This document shows, one piece after another, positions 55,266 through 63,971 of a stretch of 64,000 nucleotides of DNA. The notes beneath the pieces are model-generated. The model did no database searches and was not told where the DNA came from. It saw only the letters and a program-made list of their open reading frames with translations. A program made the position numbers and the translations under genes. The stretch is from positions 124,001 through 188,000 of the forward strand of contig NZ_AP019657.1 in assembly GCF_009938225.1 (NCBI RefSeq), given 5' to 3'. The number at the start of each line of letters is the position of its first letter. Within the stretch, counting starts at the first letter, position 1. This stretch comes from Vibrio ponticus. GTDB taxonomy: Bacteria; Pseudomonadota; Gammaproteobacteria; Enterobacterales; Vibrionaceae.

Positions 55266-56141
55266 TTAATACAGATTATGCTCTGCTTTGCCAGCCATCA
55301 TGAGTGCGCCTTCGATTGCGTCAAACTGAGGTGCGACAATCCATTGCTGTACAGGTGGAGAAAGCCACTCTTTGATCCGCTCAGCGATACTGCCCATTAG
55401 GCAAATACGAGTCGCGCCTTTTTTATTCAAAGCAATCAAAAACATTTCAATGTCTTGTGCGGTTTGCTTGAGCATTGAAATCGCCAGCGCATCGCCTTGG
55501 TAGGCATGCTGGAAGATAGCAGGAGAGAACTGACCATAATCTTTTGGTATCGCGCCTTTGGACCATTCAACAATCGCATCGACATCATGGTTAAAATGGT
55601 TAAGCACATGTTCGGCAAGCGGTGTTTTTTCGACAATGCCATCGTAGGCCAACAACACTTGTTGAATTAAGCGCAGCCCCATGATCGCACCACCACCTTG
55701 ATCGGAAATTGGGAACTCTCGACCACCGACTACGTGCTGTTCTCCACCTTTTAGCAAAATACCGCATGAGCCTGTACCGCCAATCATAATCGCACCATCA
55801 TCACCGTTGTGTGCACCTAAACATGCACCGTATGCGTCAGTATTTAGCACCAATGAGGCAAATGGATGAGGTTGAGCCATAAAGGCAAGCCAAGAGTTTT
55901 TATGCTCGGCTCCCGCTAACGCAAGCCCTACATGCATGTTGCGAAAATCTTGTTCACTAAGATGGGCTTGTTTTGCTGCGGCATGGATAGCTTCAATAAT
56001 CGCCGCCATGGCAATATCTGAACCGAGCATAATATTGGCGCTGCCGCTTTTGGCTTCGCCAATCAGTTGATTGTTTTCATCGCGAATACGTGCACGGCAA
56101 GAGGTGCCGCCACCGTCAATACCAACGTGGTATAGAGTCAT
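55266..56141 (-). CDS. gspK: Glucosamine kinase GspK-type (BadF/BadG family)
   Basis: 291 aa, ASKHA-fold kinase of the BadF/BadG/BcrA/BcrD family. Phosphate 1 motif GIDGGGTSCRARI, phosphate 2 region MIGGTGSCGILL and adenosine motif CLMGSIAERI are present. The V. cholerae homologue in the same operon position phosphorylates free glucosamine to GlcN-6-P, giving a route for deacetylated residues released by the upstream GH9 enzyme. GlcNAc as substrate cannot be excluded by sequence. Confidence 0.88.
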   Translation of the reverse strand: MTLYHVGIDGGGTSCRARIRDENNQLIGEAKSGSANIMLGSDIAMAAIIEAIHAAAKQAHLSEQDFRNMHVGLALAGAEHKNSWLAFMAQPHPFASLVLNTDAYGACLGAHNGDDGAIMIGGTGSCGILLKGGEQHVVGGREFPISDQGGGAIMGLRLIQQVLLAYDGIVEKTPLAEHVLNHFNHDVDAIVEWSKGAIPKDYGQFSPAIFQHAYQGDALAISMLKQTAQDIEMFLIALNKKGATRICLMGSIAERIKEWLSPPVQQWIVAPQFDAIEGALMMAGKAEHNLY

Positions 56142-56145
56142 TTGA

Positions 56146-57864
56146 TTAATCCTTTATGCTGTCAAAATGATTAAATTGACTGATGATGGCGAGCAGATAC
56201 CAAGCTCCGTGAGGGATCCATTGCTCACCCCATCGCCAGTTTTGCAACATATCATCTTTCTGCTTTGGTGGATTAAATGCGATATCCTCTTCGTCCTCAA
56301 AACCGCCTGTAATCCCGTTGCAAACGCCACCTTTGGCGTTAAAGAAGCCTAGATCAGGTAAGTAGTCAGGGTTGTTGTGACCAAAGCCATCTAACATACA
56401 CATGTCATATGGGTTATGACCCACAATCCAGTTGAGGGCATTTTGGCCAAATGCGAGAAGTTGCGTTTTTGTATCCTCATTGACAATGAAATCTTGTGCG
56501 ATAAATGCCATCGTCGCTAATGATCCGAGACGCGCATTTTCTCCCTGCCACCAATAGCCAGTCTCATTGTCGTGAGCGACGAAAAATGCATCACGCTTAT
56601 CGCCGTTGACAGCTTTAACATACTGACGAGGATAGCCAAATGGATTCGCGACTTGCTGGGTGATTGCAAGCTCAAACTTAACCGCTTGAGCAACAACGTT
56701 AGCGATAGCGTTCTGCGCTTCACTCTCTTGTTCAATGGCAAGATACTCACACAAAGCAATCACAGGCAGACCGGCTTCAGCGGCATGGAAGTATGGGCGA
56801 GATCCGTCTTGGTTTGCTGACCAAAAGTGCGTTTGATGCTCATCCGAGTGCTGGCGAGATGCCAAACGTTTCGCCCACAAACGGCTTTCGGCTAGGTAGT
56901 CATGGTTTTCAGTGACACGATAGAGTTCAACCGTCGCAAGTAGTGCACAGTACTCATCAATGATGTTTTCAGTGCCATCATTGAGGTACTGAGTGTTAAA
57001 TTCTTTTAGATGCCAATAAGCTTTTTCTGCCGTATGTAAGTAGTCTTGGCTAGAAAACTCGCCATCTTGCTTTAGACTGGCAGCTTTGGCGAGAGCGGCA
57101 ATCGCAATACCACCACCTTGTCTAAATCCGGCTTGATAATCTTCAGATTTATGACCTTGCTGAGTCGCATAAGCACAAATCTCACGTTGTTTGATATCTT
57201 TTGACCATTTATCAAACACCGTCATGTAGAAAAAGCCTTGCGGATTAAACATGCGCACCAAGAAATCAGCACCGTAAAGCGCTTCTTCAATTAGGCGTAC
57301 CGCTGAATACTTGGCGAACTTGGCATTGCTTTTAACCAACTCAAAACCTTTCAACATGTTCCAAATTACCATTGGTGTTTGTTGTGGGTTGAAGTAGTTA
57401 GCGTAAGACAGGTGGCTAAGATATTTGCTGACATCACCAGACGCATCGTACCAACCACCACGAACATCGACGGTTTGATCTGTGCCTAAAATAGGGGCTT
57501 GTTGGTCTTGTTTATCAAAGATCCCGCCGCAACGCTGGGATTTGAAATAGTGTAAGACATCCGAAAAGGTGCGCTGCATAAGTACGCCATGACCGATTTC
57601 AAAGATCTCGGAACGAATGTTGTCAAAGCGTAAGTAATAACGACCTAATTGAGTAAAAGCAGAGAAATCAATGCGAAAAAAATTCCCTTGGTGCCAACGA
57701 GCGGCTTTAGCGCCTTTTTCAACGTCTATAGCAGCCACAGTTTGATGACTGTCAGCACACACCAGTAAGGCAGTGGTAGTAGACAGGCGAGGCTTTCTCG
57801 TCATCAATACAGCCTGTTTAGGACCAAGGGATTCATAACCAATATGGTTAGTAACTAGCAGCAT
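56146..57864 (-). CDS. GH9-family exo-glucosaminidase of the chitin operon
   Basis: 572 aa from ATG 57864, which has GGAGA upstream; the longer frame to 57915 is unsupported. An N-terminal Ig-like domain (about 1-90) is followed by a GH9 (alpha/alpha)6 barrel. The GH9 base motif GGWYDASGD carries Asp140 and Asp144, and a C-terminal acidic GGFEDEEDIAFN provides the acid Glu. The V. cholerae counterpart, annotated as endoglucanase, was shown to be a glucosaminidase acting on chitosan oligomers. No signal peptide, so cytoplasmic. Overlaps nothing; 4 bases to the kinase gene. Confidence 0.85.
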   Translation of the reverse strand: MLLVTNHIGYESLGPKQAVLMTRKPRLSTTTALLVCADSHQTVAAIDVEKGAKAARWHQGNFFRIDFSAFTQLGRYYLRFDNIRSEIFEIGHGVLMQRTFSDVLHYFKSQRCGGIFDKQDQQAPILGTDQTVDVRGGWYDASGDVSKYLSHLSYANYFNPQQTPMVIWNMLKGFELVKSNAKFAKYSAVRLIEEALYGADFLVRMFNPQGFFYMTVFDKWSKDIKQREICAYATQQGHKSEDYQAGFRQGGGIAIAALAKAASLKQDGEFSSQDYLHTAEKAYWHLKEFNTQYLNDGTENIIDEYCALLATVELYRVTENHDYLAESRLWAKRLASRQHSDEHQTHFWSANQDGSRPYFHAAEAGLPVIALCEYLAIEQESEAQNAIANVVAQAVKFELAITQQVANPFGYPRQYVKAVNGDKRDAFFVAHDNETGYWWQGENARLGSLATMAFIAQDFIVNEDTKTQLLAFGQNALNWIVGHNPYDMCMLDGFGHNNPDYLPDLGFFNAKGGVCNGITGGFEDEEDIAFNPPKQKDDMLQNWRWGEQWIPHGAWYLLAIISQFNHFDSIKD

Positions 57865-57907
57865 TGCTGTCTCCGCAAAAAATTTGTAATCACATCTGTA
57901 AAGGGGG

Positions 57908-57935
57908 CAAGCCAAGAGTGGTGACCCTTGGCTTG
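57908..57935 (-). other. Intercistronic hairpin between ATPase and GH9 genes
   Basis: CAAGCCAAG / CTTGGCTTG, a perfect 9-bp stem with a 10-base loop, exactly at the border between the transporter genes and the catabolic genes. In the operon direction it is followed by Cs, not Ts, so it is not a terminator there; it may set mRNA stability. Confidence 0.6.
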
Positions 57936-57942
57936 TTTTTGC

Positions 57943-58938
57943 TTAACTTTCGTATAGATAACAACGAACAAAATGGTTATCGGACAACTGTGTTACGCCT
58001 GGCAGTTGCTCACGGCATTTGTCAGTTGCATGGGTACAGCGACCCGCAAAAGGACATCCCATGGATGTTGGCGTCCAAAGTGGAATTTCCCCTTTGTTGC
58101 CTTTCAGTTTTTCATGGATCGATTTGCTTGGATCTGGCACCGCTGAGACCAGCAATTGCGTATATGGGTGTTGTGGATCGTGAATGATCTCTTCCGTATC
58201 ACCCCATTCGACCATATGACCGACATACATAACCGCGAGATCTTCTGCGATGTAGCGAGCCGTTGCGATGTCATGGGTGATATAAAGCAGAGACATCTGT
58301 TTCTCAAACTTCATCTCTTCCATCAGGTTCAATACACCTGCCCGGATTGAAACATCCAGCATTGACGTTGGTTCGTCAGCCAATACGACTTCTGCACCAA
58401 CGGCAATGTTTCGTGCTAAGTTAACACGTTGACGTTGACCACCTGAGAGCTGGTGAGGGTACTTCTCTGCCGTCTCTTTTGGTGGGATTAAACCTACTTG
58501 CTCAAGTAAGTCATAAACACGTTCTTGCAGCTCTTTCTTGTTGCCCGGTTTGATTTTTTTATGGATCAAAAGTGGGCGAGCGATATGGTGGAAGATGTTG
58601 TGTGTTGGGTTAAGAGAACCAAACGGGTCTTGCCAAACCATTTGTACGCCTTCACGGTAGTGCATCAAGTCTGTTTTAGACTTGATATCTATGATGTCAC
58701 GACCTTTGTATTCAATCGTACCCGAAGTTGGCGCGTACATTTTTGCGATCATTTTGGCGGTAGTGGACTTACCTGAACCAGATTCACCCACTACGGCTAA
58801 ACCACGGCTTTTGTACATCTTGAATGATACGTCGTTAATCGCACGCATCATTGGTTGTTTTAGGGCATTACTGCTGATAGGGAAGTCCTTAACGAGGTTT
58901 TTTCCCTCTACCAGTAGTTCACCGAGTTGTTTGCTCAT
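57943..58938 (-). CDS. Chitin oligosaccharide ABC transporter ATPase (OppF/DppF-like)
   Basis: 331 aa. Walker A GESGSGKSTT, Q-loop MVWQDPFGSLNP, signature LSGGQRQRVNLARN, Walker B VLADEPTSMLDVS and switch His in THDIA; the C-terminal oligopeptide/dipeptide ABC region has the conserved cysteines CPFAGRC...CREQ of this subfamily, which can carry an Fe-S cluster in DppF-type proteins. Pairs with the OppD-like ATPase encoded 38 bases upstream to energise (GlcNAc)n import. Confidence 0.9.
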   Translation of the reverse strand: MSKQLGELLVEGKNLVKDFPISSNALKQPMMRAINDVSFKMYKSRGLAVVGESGSGKSTTAKMIAKMYAPTSGTIEYKGRDIIDIKSKTDLMHYREGVQMVWQDPFGSLNPTHNIFHHIARPLLIHKKIKPGNKKELQERVYDLLEQVGLIPPKETAEKYPHQLSGGQRQRVNLARNIAVGAEVVLADEPTSMLDVSIRAGVLNLMEEMKFEKQMSLLYITHDIATARYIAEDLAVMYVGHMVEWGDTEEIIHDPQHPYTQLLVSAVPDPSKSIHEKLKGNKGEIPLWTPTSMGCPFAGRCTHATDKCREQLPGVTQLSDNHFVRCYLYES

Positions 58939-58976
58939 AATTGTCTCCAGAAATTTTATTTTGCTTTTTTACATTG

Positions 58977-59960
58977 CTAGATCTTGGTCTGGGCAATTGG
59001 CTCACCGTATAGGTGGCAGTTTGAGAAGCGATTTGGCTCAATCTGTCTCAACTTAGTTTCAACCTGAGTACATTTGTCGTGTACACGGTCACAACGGGCT
59101 TGGAAACGGCAGCCTTGTGGTACTTCCAATAGGTTTAATGGGTTACCTGGAATACCTGTCAGCTTAGTTTTTGGCCCAGTTAGGGGAGGGAATGAGCTGC
59201 CCAAGCCCTTGGTGTAAGGGTGATAAGGGCTAGTTAAAATTTCCTTAGATGGAGCAACTTCGATCAACTCACCCGAGTACATGATGCCGATTCGGTCTGA
59301 GAACTCGACCATTAACGACAGGTCATGAGTAATAAACAGAATCGAAAAACCAAACTCTTCTTTTAGTGCGTAGATCTTTTGTAGAATTTCGCGTTGAACC
59401 ACCACATCAAGCGCTGTGGTTGGTTCATCCATGATGATCATTTTCGGGTTTAATGCTAGCGCAATTGCAATCACTAGACGCTGACGCATACCACCAGAGA
59501 ACTGGTGCGGGTAGTCAGTCAGACGACTAGGGTGAATATCAACAATTTCTAGTAAACCTTCTGCGCGCTTACGCGCTTGATCACGTGTCATGTTGGTGTG
59601 ACGCATAATTACGTCACAGAACTGTTCTTCCATGGTCAGTACAGGGTTTAGTGCGTTCATCGCACTTTGGAAAACCATCGACATCTCGCTCCAGCGGAAT
59701 GCCTGCATACGGTCATCACTGTACTCTAAGATATTTTCGCCATTGAAGATTACCTCACCACCGGTGATAAACGCTGGCGGCTTATGCAGACGCATGAGCG
59801 AGAACGCGACCGTTGATTTACCACAGCCAGATTCACCAGCGAGACCGAATACTTCACCCGGTGCAATATCAAAGCTCACGTTATTACAAGCTCGCACATC
59901 ACCCGAAGCGGTAATGTAGTCAACACAGAGGTTGCGGATAGAAATTAGTGGTGCCGTCAT
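58977..59960 (-). CDS. Chitin oligosaccharide ABC transporter ATPase (OppD/DppD-like)
   Basis: 327 aa. Walker A GESGCGKST, Q-loop MVFQSAMNALNP, signature FSGGMRQRLVIAIAL, Walker B MIIMDEPTTALD, switch His in THDLS, and a C-terminal Cys cluster CRFQARCDRVHDKC. It begins 2 bases after the permease stop. As usual for this family the two ATPases form a heterodimer, and the peptide-type (Opp/Dpp) family has been recruited for sugar oligomers here by operon context. Confidence 0.9.
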   Translation of the reverse strand: MTAPLISIRNLCVDYITASGDVRACNNVSFDIAPGEVFGLAGESGCGKSTVAFSLMRLHKPPAFITGGEVIFNGENILEYSDDRMQAFRWSEMSMVFQSAMNALNPVLTMEEQFCDVIMRHTNMTRDQARKRAEGLLEIVDIHPSRLTDYPHQFSGGMRQRLVIAIALALNPKMIIMDEPTTALDVVVQREILQKIYALKEEFGFSILFITHDLSLMVEFSDRIGIMYSGELIEVAPSKEILTSPYHPYTKGLGSSFPPLTGPKTKLTGIPGNPLNLLEVPQGCRFQARCDRVHDKCTQVETKLRQIEPNRFSNCHLYGEPIAQTKI

Positions 59961-59962
59961 GA

Positions 59963-60988
59963 TTATTTATCTCCGCTCCAAAGTGCATTTTGTGGTGGTA
60001 GATTTGGTTCACGCTCTTTCTTCTCTTGTTCAGCAAGTTTCTTCCAGCGTTTCATACCTTTGTGTGAACGAAGCTGCGGGTTAGCAATTTCATCTACCGC
60101 GAAGTTAAGTAGCGCCAGACCTGTCATCAGAAGAATCAAGGCAGCACATGGTGCAAGCAGTTCCCACCAAGCGCCAATTAGCATTGATGAAGAGGTTTGC
60201 ACGTTGTAGAGCATAATGCCCCAGCTAACTGTGTTCGGGTCACCTAGACCTAGGAACGAGATTGTTGCCTCCATCATGATTGCGTACATCACTGAACCGA
60301 TGAAGCTTGCACCAACAATTGGGATTAGGTTAGGCAAGATTTCAACGAAAATGATGCGCCATGATGATTCACCAAGAACTTCAGCGGCTTTAACAAACTC
60401 TTTTTCACGCAGTGCCATCGTTTGAGAGCGGACGACACGAGCCCCCCACGCCCAGGCGGTGAAACCGATTATCAAAGCAATGGTGAGCGGCCCTGCCTCA
60501 CCGATAAATGCAGCCAGTACGAAGAGAAGCGGGTATTGTGGAATAACCAGCATGATATTCATCGCTGCAGTTAGGATGTCATCAATGCGTCCACCGAAGT
60601 AACCTGCTGAGATACCGATAACCGTTGCTAGGAAACAAACCGTGATACCAGCACCAAAGCCTACCGCTAATGACACTCGAGCACCGTGAACGAACTGTGA
60701 CCAGATATCACGACCCATACGGCTAGTGCCCATTACGTGATCGGCTTTCTTTGACATGATCAACGTGCGGCGGTCATCGGCTAGGTTTTGCGCAATCCAA
60801 CCGTCAGGATTGGCTTGTGCTGACTTAACCACGATCGATGGGTATTCATGTGGATTACCCGTGCGTTTATCTGGAGCGTGTTTGGCCAGCATAGGCGCAA
60901 ATAGAGCAATAAATAAGAAGCTAGCTAGGATAATGCTGCCTACCAGTGCCATCGGGTTACCGACAACGAGTTTTAGGAAACCTTTCAT
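59963..60988 (-). CDS. Chitin oligosaccharide ABC transporter permease (DppC-like)
   Basis: 341 aa inner-membrane permease with one N-terminal membrane helix, a periplasmic stretch and five further spans. The EAA loop VKAAEVLGESSWRIIFVEIL is present. The C-terminal cytoplasmic tail is longer and more charged than in DppC, ending NLPPQNALWSGDK. Linked to the DppB-like permease by a 2-base gap. Confidence 0.9.
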   Translation of the reverse strand: MKGFLKLVVGNPMALVGSIILASFLFIALFAPMLAKHAPDKRTGNPHEYPSIVVKSAQANPDGWIAQNLADDRRTLIMSKKADHVMGTSRMGRDIWSQFVHGARVSLAVGFGAGITVCFLATVIGISAGYFGGRIDDILTAAMNIMLVIPQYPLLFVLAAFIGEAGPLTIALIIGFTAWAWGARVVRSQTMALREKEFVKAAEVLGESSWRIIFVEILPNLIPIVGASFIGSVMYAIMMEATISFLGLGDPNTVSWGIMLYNVQTSSSMLIGAWWELLAPCAALILLMTGLALLNFAVDEIANPQLRSHKGMKRWKKLAEQEKKEREPNLPPQNALWSGDK

Positions 60989-60990
60989 AA

Positions 60991-61977
60991 TTATTTGCCT
61001 CCCTTGCGTAGGCGAGGGTCAAGAACAACGTAAAGCATGTCAGCCAGTAGGTTAAAGAACAGCATGAACAATGTCATGATCAGTAGCTGACCTTGAAGTA
61101 CTTGGTAATCACGCGCTTTAATCGCATTAAATAGAACAGAACCAAGACCTGGGTAGTTGAAGATGATTTCAATGATTAGCTGACCACCAATCGCCATACC
61201 TAATGCCATTGAAAGCGCCGTCACACTTGGCAGCATTGCGTTACGCGCTGCGTAGTTGAATACGATTCGCTTCTCGTTAAGACCTTTACCCTTTGCCATG
61301 GTGATGTAGTCTTCAGCAAGTAGGTTGATCATGTTGTTACGCATGTTGACGAGGAAGCCACCGATCTGAACTACCGTTGCACAGAAAAGAGGCAATACTG
61401 CATGGTAAGCAACGTCTTTAATAAACGCCCAGCTCGTCCAGTCTGGTGAGGTGCCTGCCGTATAGGCATAACCGGTAGGGAACCACTTTAAGCCGATCGC
61501 AAAAGTAAACAGGGCGATCATTGCGATTACCACTTGAGGTACCGCTTGGATAACTAGCATGCCTGGAGTGATGAATGCATCGTATTTGCTACCACGTTTC
61601 CAAGCCGCGTAAATCCCTAAAATTGAACCCAAAGAGAAAGAAAGAATTACCGCAGTACCCGCTAGAAATAGTGACCAGCCAAATGCACCACCTAGTAATG
61701 TATTTACAGATAGCGGATAGAACTGAATTGAAGTACCCAATTCCCAGCTAAGAATGTTTTTCATGTAAGCAACATATTGAACTAACAGACCGCCATCGAC
61801 GAAACCTAATAGTTCTTTCATTGCTGCGATACGTTCAGGGGTAACCTGAACCGAAGCGTTCGCAAACATCATGGTAACTGGGTCACCAGGCATTGCTCGC
61901 GGAATAATAAAGTTCAAAGTCGCCGCAACTAAAAGAGCGACAAAATAAAATGACAAACGTCTTAAAAAATAACCCAT
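60991..61977 (-). CDS. Chitin oligosaccharide ABC transporter permease (DppB-like)
   Basis: 328 aa permease with about six spans, the Opp/Dpp-B start MGYFLRRLSFYF, the family motif NFIIPRAMPGDPVT and the EAA loop DYITMAKGKGLNEKRIVFNY. It is separated from the binding-protein gene upstream by 172 bases with a strong hairpin, typical for operons where the binding protein is made in excess. Confidence 0.9.
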   Translation of the reverse strand: MGYFLRRLSFYFVALLVAATLNFIIPRAMPGDPVTMMFANASVQVTPERIAAMKELLGFVDGGLLVQYVAYMKNILSWELGTSIQFYPLSVNTLLGGAFGWSLFLAGTAVILSFSLGSILGIYAAWKRGSKYDAFITPGMLVIQAVPQVVIAMIALFTFAIGLKWFPTGYAYTAGTSPDWTSWAFIKDVAYHAVLPLFCATVVQIGGFLVNMRNNMINLLAEDYITMAKGKGLNEKRIVFNYAARNAMLPSVTALSMALGMAIGGQLIIEIIFNYPGLGSVLFNAIKARDYQVLQGQLLIMTLFMLFFNLLADMLYVVLDPRLRKGGK

Positions 61978-62115
61978 AACTTACACCTTACTCACCCAGA
62001 TTTTCCCTGTTCCTGGTGTCAGGTCGCTCAGCGCGAAACTACAAATTTGAGCGTAATAATCCCCTGACGCTTGGCGCCATACCTTTCTTTGCTAGTAGGA
62101 AGGGAGGGGGAATAT

Positions 62116-62138
62116 GCGGCGCACAGGGAGTGCGCCGC
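62116..62138 (-). other. Strong hairpin after the binding-protein gene
   Basis: GCGGCGCAC-N5-GTGCGCCGC, a perfect 9-bp GC-rich stem 11 bases after the binding-protein stop, without T tract. Like the malE-malF element, it probably protects the upstream mRNA and lowers permease expression. The remaining 130 bases to the permease hold small inverted repeats but no gene. Confidence 0.75.
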
Positions 62139-62149
62139 AAGATTGCCTA

Positions 62150-63832
62150 TTACTTAACTGGTTTTAGGTCCAGTACGTGTAGTAGACGCTCAGGGATACC
62201 AGCCCAAATGTTTGGACGGCCTTGAGGATTTTCTTCGTTCCACCAACCAGTAAAGCGAGTTGTGTTGTACTGGAACATGTATGCACCAGACATTACAGGA
62301 ATCGTTACTTGGTCAGCGGCGATGATAGCTTGGATGCCGTGAGCAATTTCAAGCTGTTCTTGCTTATCAGCCGTCTTGTAGAAGCCGTTTAGTAGCTTGT
62401 CTAGCTCTGCATTTTTGTAGTAGTGCAGTGCGAAACGAGGCATACCGTCGCCAGACTGAAGGTTTGAGTTGTAACCACTGTTCCAGTACATGTGTGGATC
62501 TGCACCGTGGAAGTAGTTGGTGTACGCAACGTCATACGTTGCTTCAAGCATCGCTTGGTTGTACACAGAGAAGTCTGGAGTACGAGCTTTAGCTTGGATG
62601 CCCACTTCAGCTAGCTGTTCAACAGCAAGTTGAACGGTGTTGTTGAAGTCAGTCCAACCGTTTGGCGATTGAATTAGAAGCTCAAAAGACTTACCTGATG
62701 GAGTGTCAACAAAGCCATCGTTGTTTACATCTTTGAAGCCAGCTTTTGCTAGTAGCGCTTTAGCACCTTCAACGTTGTACGTGTTGTAGCCTTTGTACTT
62801 GTTGTGAGTCTCTTCGTTTGACCAAGTCTTGAACGCGTAGCCTAGACCTGATGCGAAGTCATTGACTGTACCGCCGCCGTAGAATGCGATGTCGATAATA
62901 GTTTGACGGTCAAGAGCCATAGAGAATGCGCGACGGAAATCAACGTTAGTTAGCGCTTCATTCTTCGCTGCATCTGGGTGCTTGAAGTTAACTACAAATG
63001 CTTGAGTACCTGCTGGCGGGTACCAGTATTGGTGGTTAGGGCTCGCTGCTGCGTAAGTGCGGTCGATATCTGGAATGAATGAAGAAGTCCAGTCCATCTC
63101 ACCATTTACAACTTTACCAAGGAATTGGTCGTTGTTAGCGATTTGAGGTACACGTAGACAGTCAACATCTAGGTTGTCAGCATCCCAGTAGTTCGGGTTT
63201 TCACACTGAACGTAAAGTTGTGGAGTGAATGTCGCAATTTCAGTAAACGGACCGCTACCAACTGGGTTTTCGTTAGTAAAGGTTGAAGGATCTTTCACCT
63301 TGCTCCATACGTGCTCAGGCACTACAGGAACTTTTACGATTTCGTAAGCTGCGTTTGAGTTTGCTTCTTTGATATTGAACTTAACTTGGTAATCGTTCAA
63401 TTTCTCAACGCTAGTAACCCATGCATTGATACCGCTTTGGTCTAGCTCTGGTTTTTCTTTAACTAGATTGAATGAGTAGATAACGTCATCTGCGTCAAAC
63501 TTCTCACCGTCAGACCATTTCACACCTTTACGGATGTCAAATACAACACTTAGTAGGTCGTCAGCAATGGTGTAGTTCTCTGCTAGACGGAACACTGGCG
63601 TGTTGCCTTGCATCTCGTTGAACACTACTAGTGGCTCGTATAGGAAGTCCGTTGTAGTGTGCAGGTTCGTTGCACCTAGGTATGGGTTAAAGTTACGAAC
63701 AAAAGTTGTAAACTCTTTAGGGTGGATCGTTAGTTCATTTTTTTCTGCAGCCGTTGCTACTGAAGCAAAGCCAGTAGTTGCAGTTGCGATAATCGCTGTT
63801 GCTAGTGCAGTTTTTTTAATGTTGGCAAGCAT
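62150..63832 (-). CDS. Periplasmic chitin oligosaccharide-binding protein (CBP), SBP family 5
   Basis: 560 aa precursor with a signal peptide ending FASVATA before AEKNELTIHPKEF and no lipobox, so soluble in the periplasm. SBP_bac_5 fold of the DppA/OppA family. In V. cholerae the orthologue at this operon position binds (GlcNAc)n, feeds the importer and holds the sensor kinase ChiS inactive when empty; chiS lies upstream there and would be beyond the right edge here. AAGGA precedes the ATG. A structured region occupies the upstream DNA at 63900-63971. Confidence 0.92.
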   Translation of the reverse strand: MLANIKKTALATAIIATATTGFASVATAAEKNELTIHPKEFTTFVRNFNPYLGATNLHTTTDFLYEPLVVFNEMQGNTPVFRLAENYTIADDLLSVVFDIRKGVKWSDGEKFDADDVIYSFNLVKEKPELDQSGINAWVTSVEKLNDYQVKFNIKEANSNAAYEIVKVPVVPEHVWSKVKDPSTFTNENPVGSGPFTEIATFTPQLYVQCENPNYWDADNLDVDCLRVPQIANNDQFLGKVVNGEMDWTSSFIPDIDRTYAAASPNHQYWYPPAGTQAFVVNFKHPDAAKNEALTNVDFRRAFSMALDRQTIIDIAFYGGGTVNDFASGLGYAFKTWSNEETHNKYKGYNTYNVEGAKALLAKAGFKDVNNDGFVDTPSGKSFELLIQSPNGWTDFNNTVQLAVEQLAEVGIQAKARTPDFSVYNQAMLEATYDVAYTNYFHGADPHMYWNSGYNSNLQSGDGMPRFALHYYKNAELDKLLNGFYKTADKQEQLEIAHGIQAIIAADQVTIPVMSGAYMFQYNTTRFTGWWNEENPQGRPNIWAGIPERLLHVLDLKPVK

Positions 63833-63880
63833 AGCTGTTCCTTACTATTTGCTTTCATTTCACTAATGGATATGAATGTT

Positions 63881-63890
63881 ATCAATTGAT
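63881..63890. promoter_or_regulatory. Palindrome upstream of the chitin operon
   Basis: ATCAATTGAT, a perfect 10-base palindrome, flanked by TGTT and GAACA as outer half-sites. It lies 49-58 bases upstream of the binding-protein start. Possible operator, regulator not recognised. Confidence 0.35.
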
Positions 63891-63899
63891 GAACACTCT

Positions 63900-63971
63900 C
63901 TAAGGCCTACCTCTATAACAATGCTTAGCGTCGGAGGTAGATAAGCATCTTGAGTGGCCTGTAAGCCTTAG
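63900..63971 (-). ncRNA. Candidate pseudoknotted leader RNA of the chitin operon
   Basis: On the minus strand three perfect 7-bp arm pairs occur within 72 bases. P1 is CTAAGGC (63971-63965) with GCCTTAG (63906-63900). P2 is ATGCTTA (63948-63942) with TAAGCAT (63927-63921). P3 is CTACCTC (63940-63934) with GAGGTAG (63913-63907). P2 and P3 interleave as an H-type pseudoknot (loops of 1, 6 and 7 bases), and the 3' arms of P3 and P1 abut, allowing stacking. It ends 67 bases before the binding-protein ATG. No known riboswitch class is recognised. If transcription starts downstream of it, the repeats would instead be DNA operators. Confidence 0.45.

Noticed and set aside
57908..57940. Plus-strand intrinsic terminator reading of the ATPase/GH9 hairpin
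   Set aside because: Ts follow only on the plus strand, where no gene ends; kept as an operon hairpin instead.
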